Source of the DNA: Planctomycetota bacterium
GTDB lineage: Bacteria; Planctomycetota; SZUA-567
Assembly (NCBI GenBank): GCA_020860865.1
Contig: JAJBTL010000207.1
Span: 10,817 to 20,706 of the forward strand
Length of the DNA: 9,890 bases
Direction of reading: 5' to 3'
The notes under the pieces were generated by a model. It ran no database searches. It was not told where the DNA came from and worked only from the letters and a program-made list of their open reading frames with translations. Position 1 is the first letter of the stretch. Each line of letters begins with the position of its first letter. A program made the translations under genes and the position numbers. This document shows positions 1-5,966 of the stretch, piece after piece.

Positions 1-6
1 AATTGT

Positions 7-43
7 CTCCGCCGCATGCAAATCCGGGGGCGGAGTTTTTTTT
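7..43 (+). terminator. Rho-independent terminator of an upstream gene outside the window
   Basis: A perfect 7-bp stem, CTCCGCC (7-13) with GGCGGAG (29-35), encloses a 15-nt loop and is followed directly by eight T residues (36-43). This is a textbook intrinsic terminator for + strand transcription. It must close a gene left of the window and separates it from the H-protein gene that follows. The stem could be partly bidirectional, but no A-tract mirrors it on the other side. Confidence 0.85.
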
Positions 44-175
44 GCGGAATTTACTCGGATTTCCTTGAATAATTCGGCGTTTTCGCATGGATTGATCGGT
101 CGCGCCGGCGAGGCGCGGAAGACCGGCCATGTACCGCCGGACGAGGGCGGGAGTCCATTAATTTTTGACGCTTTG

Positions 176-189
176 GCCGGGTGACCGGC
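176..189 (+). other. GNRA-type hairpin in the leader of the H-like gene
   Basis: GCCGG (176-180) and CCGGC (185-189) form a perfect 5-bp stem closed by GTGA, a GNRA tetraloop in RNA. It lies about 20 nt upstream of the G8 Shine-Dalgarno. No T-tract follows, so it is not a terminator. A second possible hairpin upstream pairs 97-106 with 112-116 and 121-125. The transcription start is not known, so whether these are transcribed with the gene is an inference. Confidence 0.4.
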
Positions 190-205
190 TTTCCAACGAT
201 TCCAT

Positions 206-215
206 GAGGGGGGGG
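206..215 (+). promoter_or_regulatory. Ribosome-binding site built on an eight-G homopolymer
   Basis: The sequence GAGGGGGGGG (206-215) ends 7 nt before the ATG at 223 and is the only purine-rich Shine-Dalgarno candidate, so it fixes the start. The G8 run (208-215) is long enough for slippage to change SD strength or spacing. Confidence 0.6.
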
Positions 216-222
216 CTGCCAG

Positions 223-612
223 ATGACAAAGGTTTTGGACGCTGACTATATCCGCTACACCAAGCGCCACGAGTGGGCAATGCTGGAGGACGACGTGGTG
301 ACGGTGGGCATCACCGACTATGCCCAGAAAGAGCTGGAGACGGTCAGCTTCGTCGACATGCCGGCCGAGGACATCGAGGTTATCTCCGGCGACGAGGCGG
401 CGACGGTGGAGTCGCAGAACGATTCCCTCTCGGTCATCGCGCCGCTGGACGGGACGATTGTCGAGGTCAATAGCCTCCTCGAGGACAATCCGGAATTGAT
501 CAACAGCGATCCCTACGGCGACGGCTGGCTGTTCCGGCTGGAAGTCACCGACATTTCGCCGTGGCTGGACATGCTGTCGGCCGAAGAGTACGAGGAATAT
601 CTCGGCGAATAA
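223..612 (+). CDS. Glycine cleavage system H-like protein lacking the lipoyl-lysine
   Basis: The 129-aa product aligns along its whole length with GcvH (usual length about 125-130 aa). It has the N-terminal HEW motif (residues 16-18), the VTVGIT strand (27-31), the APLDGTIVEVN hairpin (73-83) and the ELINSDPYGDGW block (91-102). Canonical GcvH carries lipoate on the Lys of an ESVKA turn and shuttles the aminomethyl group between GcvP, GcvT and GcvL. Here the same turn reads ESQND (64-68) with unchanged spacing to the following AP-G motif, so the lipoylated Lys is replaced by Asn66 (codon AAC, 418-420). No other Lys lies nearby; the only ones are near residues 3, 14 and 36. It therefore cannot act as a normal lipoyl carrier. 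It could be a structural or regulatory paralogue or a repurposed fold. A G-rich Shine-Dalgarno (208-215) sits 7 nt before the ATG. It appears monocistronic, with no gcvT or gcvP beside it. Family assignment is firm and function is open. Confidence 0.88.
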   Translation: MTKVLDADYIRYTKRHEWAMLEDDVVTVGITDYAQKELETVSFVDMPAEDIEVISGDEAATVESQNDSLSVIAPLDGTIVEVNSLLEDNPELINSDPYGDGWLFRLEVTDISPWLDMLSAEEYEEYLGE

Positions 613-924
613 CCGGGTGAAAGGGTTTTTGCGCTACAGGGCCGGTGTAGTTCGCAGTTCATCGCCAAGTTTTATCCGGGAAAAGCGCTACATCCCGACC
701 GGATGACTCGGTTTTCCGATAATTCGCAACGCGTACAAGGCCGGAGTGGAGGGCGAGTGTTACGTGTAATGAAAAACATTCGACCAAAACCGGCCAAAAA
801 TTCATCGAAAACTGGAAAAAAGCGAAGGATTGTGAAAGGAATTAAATGCTTTGTTGTCAATGGGTTGTGGGTCGTTTGGGCTTGTAAACCACGGAAAATT
901 TGCCAATTTGAGCCAAGAATTTCA

Positions 925-953
925 TTGACGGTAGAGAATTGACTGGCTATAAC
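925..953 (+). promoter_or_regulatory. Sigma70-type promoter of the porin gene
   Basis: TTGACG (925-930) and TATAAC (948-953) are separated by exactly 17 bp, with 5 of 6 matches to each consensus hexamer. Transcription would start near 960, giving a leader of about 200 nt before the porin ATG at 1161. The strong match fits the high expression expected of a major porin. Confidence 0.75.
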
Positions 954-1000
954 TGCTACTCTGAGGCTGTAATTTCGAGGTCTCGTAGTGTGTTTGTTAC

Positions 1001-1143
1001 CGCTGTCCGCGTGTGTTATGGGTCATTGGATAGCGTTGTTGTGTGAAGAATCTGGGGAATTAAAGGCACTATATAAGTATTTGTTCAAAAATTCGTTTGT
1101 TTGTGTGTGTTTTGGATGAGTACCCTCGAGGTTGGGGCATCCA
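1001..1143 (+). other. Structured 5' leader of the porin mRNA (two hairpins)
   Basis: Two stems can form in the predicted leader. CGCTGTCC (1001-1008) pairs with GGATAGCG (1028-1035), 8 bp with one G-U. TGGATG (1113-1118) pairs perfectly with CATCCA (1138-1143), and CCC (1123-1125) can stack inside it on GGG (1135-1137). The second hairpin ends 1 nt before the Shine-Dalgarno (GAGGAGGAGG, 1145-1154). Long structured leaders that stabilise porin mRNAs are known from enterobacterial ompA. A similar role here is inference. Confidence 0.4.
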
Positions 1144-1160
1144 TGAGGAGGAGGAATCTT

Positions 1161-2618
1161 ATGAAGCTCATGCGTCTGGCCATGTGTGTGGCCGTTTTCG
1201 CCCTGGTGGGCGGAAGTGTTTTGTCTGAAGACATGGACGTTCGCGCCCTGCAGGCAAAGCTGGCTGCCCAGGAAGCCCGTCTCAATGACCTTCAGGCCAA
1301 GATGTACAGTACTGGTTGTGAAACAGAGAATGTTGCTGAAGGCCTCACCAGTCTTCGCAAGAACGCGGTTGTGACCATTGGCGGCACGCTCAACACCCGG
1401 TTCTTCTCCCGGAACGGCAAGGTTGATACTCAACTCCCTACGGTCGATGACGACCGGACAACCGTTTCTCAAGGAGGTCGTCGTACGGCTGCGAAGAACA
1501 CTTCCAGCGGTATGCGTATCGCCGACGCCAAGCTTGAGTTCAAGATTGACGTCAACGATCATTTCGACGCCTATCTGAAGGTTGATCTGCAGGATGATGA
1601 TGCCCGCGCCCACGTTGTTGAAAATTACTGGGTTCGGTGGAAAAACATCTGCAACAGCGGCTTTGGTGTCTTGGTCGGTCGCGATGGTATTAAGTATGGT
1701 TCGGGTATGGGTGCCGCTCTGGTCGATGACTGGAACTTGAACTATTCGGCTGGTGGCGACATGCCGATCAATGGTGATATTTTCAATGAAGGCGCTCCCT
1801 TTGGTGCTCTTAGCGATGCGGACCTGATGTCCTTTGGTAGTGGCTTCATTCCGCGTCACACCCACTATGACTATTCCCGTACTGTTCAGATCAACCCCTA
1901 CTGGGAAACTCAGGACGGTTCGTTTAAGGCTGAAGTGTCGGTGTTCTCGGCTCTTGATACCAACAACACTGATGGCAATGTCATGAGCTATCAGCAGCTT
2001 ACCGATAATGCTTTTCGTAGCCGCTCCATGAACGTCGGTTTTGAATCCTACACCGGTCGTTTGACCTGGAAGCCGGTCGAAGGCCTGACCATGACCGGTA
2101 GTGTCATGAGCCTCTATGCCAAGCATGGCGAAGGCTACTGGGGATTCAATGAAGGTAGCAATCAGGGCACATGGCTTGAAAATGCTGACTTCCGCACCGC
2201 TGCACGCAACACCGCCGTCAACTTCGGTGTTGAATACATCCCCTGCTTCTTCGATAAGCTTCGCGTCTGGGCGCAGTACAGCCACGGCTGGAATGATTTC
2301 TGGGTTGATGGTCACGATTCGGACGAAGTCAACGCCGGTCTCGAATTCGCCTTCACCGACCAGTTCTCGGTTTATGTCCAGGGTGATTACCTGACCACCA
2401 AGAATGACCAGTCCGACCTCTTCAACAAGTCCCAGGGTTGGGCCGGCAACATTGGTGTCAAGTACGTCCTCCCCTACGGCGTGAACTTCGAAGCTGGCTG
2501 GCGTCACGAACAGGTCAAGTATAAGAACCGCGGCGTCGTCGCTAATCTGGCCGATGGCACGAACCACACCAAGATCAAGAACGACACCATCTATGCTCAC
2601 CTCGGCTTCAACTTCTAA
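1161..2618 (+). CDS. Outer-membrane beta-barrel porin with N-terminal coiled coil
   Basis: The 485-aa product starts at ATG 1161, chosen because a perfect GGAGGAGG Shine-Dalgarno precedes it by 6 nt; in-frame ATGs at 1101 and 1143 lack one. Residues 1-22 are a Sec signal peptide (basic MKLMR, hydrophobic core, probable cleavage after VLS). Residues about 23-48 are an amphipathic, Ala/Leu/Gln-rich helix of the trimerising coiled-coil type. The rest alternates polar and aromatic residues in about 10-residue strands and ends in LGFNF, the C-terminal Phe recognised by the Bam machinery. The function is probably passive or selective transport across the outer membrane as a homotrimer; the substrate is unknown. 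T-ending Gly, Val and Ala codons (GGT, GTT, GCT) are much commoner than in the neighbours, typical of a very highly expressed gene. It has its own promoter and terminator. No specific porin subfamily could be named. Confidence 0.85.
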   Translation: MKLMRLAMCVAVFALVGGSVLSEDMDVRALQAKLAAQEARLNDLQAKMYSTGCETENVAEGLTSLRKNAVVTIGGTLNTRFFSRNGKVDTQLPTVDDDRTTVSQGGRRTAAKNTSSGMRIADAKLEFKIDVNDHFDAYLKVDLQDDDARAHVVENYWVRWKNICNSGFGVLVGRDGIKYGSGMGAALVDDWNLNYSAGGDMPINGDIFNEGAPFGALSDADLMSFGSGFIPRHTHYDYSRTVQINPYWETQDGSFKAEVSVFSALDTNNTDGNVMSYQQLTDNAFRSRSMNVGFESYTGRLTWKPVEGLTMTGSVMSLYAKHGEGYWGFNEGSNQGTWLENADFRTAARNTAVNFGVEYIPCFFDKLRVWAQYSHGWNDFWVDGHDSDEVNAGLEFAFTDQFSVYVQGDYLTTKNDQSDLFNKSQGWAGNIGVKYVLPYGVNFEAGWRHEQVKYKNRGVVANLADGTNHTKIKNDTIYAHLGFNF

Positions 2619-2656
2619 GCTGAACCAAGTATAGCGTTATCGGAAACACGAAACTC

Positions 2657-2693
2657 AAGCGGGGCCGGTGCGAAAGAATCGGCCTCGCTTTTT
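2657..2693 (+). terminator. Rho-independent terminator of the porin gene
   Basis: AAGCGGGGCCG (2657-2667) pairs with CGGCCTCGCTT (2680-2690) through 11 bp with a single G-U, around a 12-nt loop. It is followed by a T-tract to 2693. It lies about 40 nt after the porin stop codon. Confidence 0.9.
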
Positions 2694-2798
2694 ATTGAAA
2701 AGCCTTTTGGAGAGCGCTGGTGTGACGCTCCGATCGTCGTTTCCGATCCTACTGTCGCGATAATCTGTGCATTGTTGGACTATGCGATTTTTTCCCGG

Positions 2799-2827
2799 TT
2801 GCCTAAGTGACGGACTTCCTTTATAGT
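2799..2827 (+). promoter_or_regulatory. Sigma70-type promoter of the DUF4954 gene
   Basis: TTGCCT (2799-2804), a 17-bp spacer and TATAGT (2822-2827) match the consensus at 4 of 6 and 5 of 6 positions. The predicted start near 2834 leaves an 87-nt leader that begins with the 2842-2857 hairpin. Confidence 0.6.
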
Positions 2828-2920
2828 ATAGCATGGTACGACGTAACACGCGTTACGGCTTGATTTTACCCACGTGCGGGACGCGTGCGGCAGCGGCTTG
2901 ATTGACCTGGGGGGATGGGA

Positions 2921-4867
2921 ATGAAAACGCGCAGGCTCCGATCCGAGGAAATAACCCGGCTTGAACAGAACGGCTGCTCCGCCGTGTCGTGGACAACTAT
3001 CCACGTCGACCCGAATTTCGTCATCGGCGACATGATCCGAAATGTCGAATTTTCCGGAAATATCACCCTCGGCACTTTTTCCGGCTCGCTCATGTCTACG
3101 TTGTCGACTCCGGAACGGGCCGGGCTTTACTCCTGCCGCTTGCATAACGTCAGCGTCCAAAACAACTGCCGCATCGCCTACGCCACCGTCGCCAACACGG
3201 ATATCGGCGAAAGCACCCTCATTACCCATGTCCAGGCCCTGGCCCGGACCGGCGACCAGCCCTTCAGCAACGGGGTTTTCGCCCACGTCCTCGCCGAAGA
3301 CGGTGCCCGATCCATACCGATCTGGCGCGGCCTCAGCGCCCAGAAGGCGCATTTGGGCTGTTATTTTAAACAGCACCCGGTTGGCACGGTCCTGGAACGG
3401 ATGGCCCTGAAAGAGGCCGAATCCACTCGCCGTGAACGGTCGCAGATCGGCTCCGGCTGCCGCATCGAACGTTGCGGCACATTGGACAATGTCTGGATAG
3501 GCGACGGCGCCGTTATCCTCGGTGCGGCCTGCCTCTCTAATTGCACTGTCGAAGGTGAACCGGTCCCGGCCCGCATCGGCCAGGGCGTGACGGCCCGGAA
3601 CAGCATCTTTAAATCCGCCTGCCGCGTCGACAGCGGCGCCCGCCTGGACCGCTGTTTCGTCGGCCAGGGCGTGGTGGTGGAATGTAACGCTTCGGCGACG
3701 GACTCCCTGTTTTTCGCCAACTGCCATGTCGGCCATTCCGAAGTGGTCAGCGCCTTTCTCGGGCCCTACACGGTGTCGCACCACCGGTCGACCCTGGTCC
3801 TCGCCTGCCAGAGTTCGTTCGCCAATTTCGGCAGCGGGTCCAATTCGTCCAACCACCTCTATAAACTCGGTCCGCGCCACGGCGGCGTGCTCCGGCGCGG
3901 CGTCCGTTGCGGATCGGATTCGTACCTGTTGTGGCCGTCGGACATCGGCGCCTTCTCCACCGTCGTCGGCCACCATCCGGAACATCTCGATACCGCGATG
4001 TTCCCGTTCTCCCTTATCCTGAACAAGAACGATACCTCGATCCTCATCCCAGGCGCCAACCTGTTCTCCATCGGCGCCTTCCGGGACGCCCTGAAATGGC
4101 GCGAACGGGATCTCCGGACCGGCATCGAGGAACCGGCGGATCTGGTCAACTGCGCCGTCCTCTCCCCCTATGTCATGGAAGCGATGGAACGCGGCCTCGC
4201 CCTCCTCCGGCGGGTCCAGTCGGCCCGGGGCGATCTCCGCCACGGCGGCGCCGTCATTCCGGAAGGCCGTATCGGTGCCGGCCTCACCACCTACCGCCAG
4301 GCGCGCCGGTGTTATATTGGGGAGTGCATTCTCCGGCGGCTGATTAGGGAGAGCCACGGCCAGCCGCCGACGACGGACGATTGCCTCCGCCTCCTGGAAA
4401 ACATTGCCGAAGAAACGCCGCGCCCGGACGGCCGGGGCTGGCGCGATTGGGGCGGCATGCTCCTCTCCGACGCCGATGCGACGCTTATCCTGGACGGCCT
4501 CGCCGCCGGCGATGTCGAGACGGCGCAGGAGCTCCGGGATCTCCTCCACACCGCCCATGAGCGCTATACCGACCGCGAGGTGCTCTGGGCCGGACAGCGC
4601 TGGATTCGGGAATACCGCGAAGTCCGCCGCGACGCCATTCTCGATTCGGTCGAAGGCTGGCGCCGCAGCGTCCAGTTCCGCCATGAGCGGCTCCTGAAGG
4701 ACCTGAACAAGGAATTCGCCCACGAGATGACCATCGGCTTCGGCATCGAAGAAGCCAAGCTCGAGGCCTTCCGCCGCGTCCGGGGCGAAGCGTCGGATCA
4801 CTTCACGGTCAAACTGGTCCATGACCAGCGGGACCGCCTCCTCGCCATGGCGGAACGGATAGTGTAA
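2921..4867 (+). CDS. DUF4954 family left-handed beta-helix protein
   Basis: The 648-aa cytoplasmic protein matches the DUF4954 family known from Bacteroidota, spirochaetes and PVC bacteria. Residues about 35-310 are imperfect hexapeptide-like turns (such as IGDGAVI and IGQGVTA) expected to coil into a left-handed beta helix, the fold of sugar-nucleotide acyltransferases and the GlgC C-terminus. The most conserved part follows: GPYTVSHH (near 280), FGSGSNSSNHLYKLGPRHGG (near 302-321) and SDSYLLWP-IGAF (near 332-345). A His-rich site there could be catalytic. Residues about 400-648 are helical and charged. There is no signal peptide or membrane segment. ATG 2921 is preferred over ATG 2915 because the G6 Shine-Dalgarno (2909-2914) is 6 nt upstream of it but abuts 2915; the difference is two residues. 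Its function has not been established; a nucleotide-sugar transferase role is only suggested by the fold. It appears monocistronic. Confidence 0.82.
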   Translation: MKTRRLRSEEITRLEQNGCSAVSWTTIHVDPNFVIGDMIRNVEFSGNITLGTFSGSLMSTLSTPERAGLYSCRLHNVSVQNNCRIAYATVANTDIGESTLITHVQALARTGDQPFSNGVFAHVLAEDGARSIPIWRGLSAQKAHLGCYFKQHPVGTVLERMALKEAESTRRERSQIGSGCRIERCGTLDNVWIGDGAVILGAACLSNCTVEGEPVPARIGQGVTARNSIFKSACRVDSGARLDRCFVGQGVVVECNASATDSLFFANCHVGHSEVVSAFLGPYTVSHHRSTLVLACQSSFANFGSGSNSSNHLYKLGPRHGGVLRRGVRCGSDSYLLWPSDIGAFSTVVGHHPEHLDTAMFPFSLILNKNDTSILIPGANLFSIGAFRDALKWRERDLRTGIEEPADLVNCAVLSPYVMEAMERGLALLRRVQSARGDLRHGGAVIPEGRIGAGLTTYRQARRCYIGECILRRLIRESHGQPPTTDDCLRLLENIAEETPRPDGRGWRDWGGMLLSDADATLILDGLAAGDVETAQELRDLLHTAHERYTDREVLWAGQRWIREYREVRRDAILDSVEGWRRSVQFRHERLLKDLNKEFAHEMTIGFGIEEAKLEAFRRVRGEASDHFTVKLVHDQRDRLLAMAERIV

Positions 4868-4959
4868 AAAAACAACGCACCGTTTCTGCCTCGCCGCCCC
4901 GCGCCCCACCGTCTCTCCCGGCAGCCGGTTCCATTCCATCCCCGTTACCGGCCAGCCTC

Positions 4960-4988
4960 TTGCATCGCCGGCCGGTTTGCCGTCTAAT
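4960..4988 (+). promoter_or_regulatory. Probable sigma70-type promoter of cdaA-ybbR
   Basis: TTGCAT (4960-4965), a 17-bp spacer and TCTAAT (4983-4988) lie 90 bp before cdaA. A perfect 7-bp inverted repeat, ACCGGCC (4947-4953) with GGCCGGT (4970-4976), overlaps the -35 and spacer and could be an operator. It has no T-tract, so it is a poor terminator for the upstream gene. The 4868-4946 stretch is C-rich and otherwise featureless. Confidence 0.5.
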
Positions 4989-5077
4989 AAAGAGTTACAG
5001 TAGCTCTACCGTTTATCCGAACCGCCCTCCGGAACCGCCCTCTGGGGCGCCGCCCGGCCAGTCAACAGGAACCACCC

Positions 5078-5905
5078 ATGTCCACCTGGATGGACCGTTA
5101 CAAGGAAATGCCGCTCGGCGTCTTTTCGCCCCTGGCGGAAATCCTGATTTTCAGCTTTCTCGTCTACATGCTTATAACCTTTATATACGGGACGGGGGGA
5201 GCCGGCGTGTTCCGGGGCCTCGCCATGCTTGGCGGCGCCATCTTTCTCGTGTTGTTCGTGGCGGCGAAATACCTCCACCTGGACAATGTCAGTTGGATTA
5301 TCGAGAACCTGGTCAATATTTCCCTCATTGGCGTTATCGTCATTTTCCAGCCGGAAATCCGCCACGCCCTGGTGAAACTGGGCGAGACGGTCCGATTGTG
5401 GAACACGCGGGAAATCGTCCTCGACAAGGAAATCGCCGATGCCGCCATGTGGATTGCGAAAAAGGGCGGGGTCGGCGGGCTCATTGTGGTCGAGCGGGAC
5501 ATGCAGATAAACACCTACATTGAATCGGGGATTCTCCTGGACGCGGTCTGCAACGCTCCCCTTCTCCAGACGATTTTCACCAAGAACACGCCGCTCCACG
5601 ACGGCGCCGCCATTATCCGCCAGGGCCGCATCATCGCCGCCAACTGCCTTCTCCCGTTGTCGGAAAATATCGAAATGACCCGTGGCATGGGCACCCGCCA
5701 CCGCGCCGCCCTCGGCCTCGCCGAGGAGTCGGACGCCTTGACCGTGGTTATTTCCGAGGAGACCGGCCAGATTTCCGTCACCATGAACGGGGAGTTTATC
5801 CGCGATCTCGATTACGAGCGCCTCCGTTCCCTTCTTCGGAAATCCGTCTCCCAATCCGCCAACCAGTCGGAAGAGGACGAGGAGCCGGCCGGCGCCAACC
5901 TTTAA
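5078..5905 (+). CDS. cdaA: Membrane-bound diadenylate cyclase CdaA (DisA_N domain)
   Basis: The 275-aa protein condenses two ATP into c-di-AMP at the inner face of the cytoplasmic membrane. Residues about 18-37, 47-64 and 79-91 are hydrophobic, giving the three N-terminal helices typical of CdaA/YbbP. The DisA_N catalytic domain follows (about 105-255) with both signature motifs intact: LHDGAAII (173-180, DGA at 175-177) and GTRHRAALG (205-213, RHR at 207-209). Length matches the family norm of about 270-280 aa. An AGGA Shine-Dalgarno lies 7 nt before the ATG. The acidic, disordered tail (about 258-275) is unusual but not informative. The ybbR gene follows after 61 bp, which is the conserved cdaA-cdaR arrangement. 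The usual Firmicutes third gene, glmM, is absent here. Identification is confident; the physiological output (potassium or osmotic control, envelope synthesis) is extrapolated from Firmicutes. Confidence 0.95.
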   Translation: MSTWMDRYKEMPLGVFSPLAEILIFSFLVYMLITFIYGTGGAGVFRGLAMLGGAIFLVLFVAAKYLHLDNVSWIIENLVNISLIGVIVIFQPEIRHALVKLGETVRLWNTREIVLDKEIADAAMWIAKKGGVGGLIVVERDMQINTYIESGILLDAVCNAPLLQTIFTKNTPLHDGAAIIRQGRIIAANCLLPLSENIEMTRGMGTRHRAALGLAEESDALTVVISEETGQISVTMNGEFIRDLDYERLRSLLRKSVSQSANQSEEDEEPAGANL

Positions 5906-5966
5906 CTGAAGATGGACAGCGCCGCTCGCCCGGCCGCTCCCCACTAATGCCAAGGATCTGTTTCCG

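Larger units (their letters stand above)
613..1160. other. 548-bp AT-rich intergenic region with porin promoter and leader
   Basis: No convincing gene lies here. A 79-codon open frame at 703-942 has no Shine-Dalgarno and a low-complexity basic translation. The left part holds a hairpin-capable stretch (631-655, CTACA with TGTAG) and a repeated octamer GCGCTACA (631-638 and 685-692). The middle has A-tracts at 772-776, 786-789, 796-800, 808-811 and 816-821, spaced roughly 9-13 bp, consistent with curved DNA. The right part contains the promoter at 925-953 and the porin mRNA leader. It is clearly less GC-rich than the neighbouring genes. Confidence 0.7.
2619..2920. other. 302-bp intergenic region between porin and DUF4954 gene
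   Basis: It contains the porin terminator (2657-2693), the promoter at 2799-2827 and a perfect hairpin just after the predicted start: CGTAAC (2842-2847), loop ACGC, GTTACG (2852-2857). A G6 run (2909-2914) serves as Shine-Dalgarno for the next gene. No small gene was seen between 2694 and 2798. Confidence 0.6.

Noticed and set aside
165..193. TTGACG (165-170) as -35 of the H-like gene promoter
   Set aside because: The -10 position at 17-bp spacing reads GCTTTC, and no better hexamer lies within 16-18 bp.
44..222. Glycine riboswitch upstream of the H-like gene
   Set aside because: The context is suggestive and GC-rich stems exist, but I could not find the conserved glycine-riboswitch core sequences or a tandem arrangement.
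611..630. AACC/GGTT stem followed by T5 just after the H-like gene
   Set aside because: A 4-bp stem is too weak for an intrinsic terminator. The T-run is noted, but no stronger stem accompanies it.
703..942. 79-codon + strand open frame in the 613-1160 spacer
   Set aside because: There is no Shine-Dalgarno, the composition is basic and low-complexity, and it overlaps the A-tracts and runs into the promoter region of the porin.
1023..2600. 525-codon open frame on the - strand opposite the porin gene
   Set aside because: It mirrors the porin frame almost exactly, lacks a Shine-Dalgarno and has no recognisable family. The + strand gene has a signal peptide, porin architecture, promoter and terminator.
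2780..4939. 719-codon open frame on the - strand opposite the DUF4954 gene
   Set aside because: It is longer than the real gene but arises from GC-rich codon bias. Its translation is Ala/Gly/Asp/Arg-rich without family motifs, while the + strand frame matches DUF4954 throughout.
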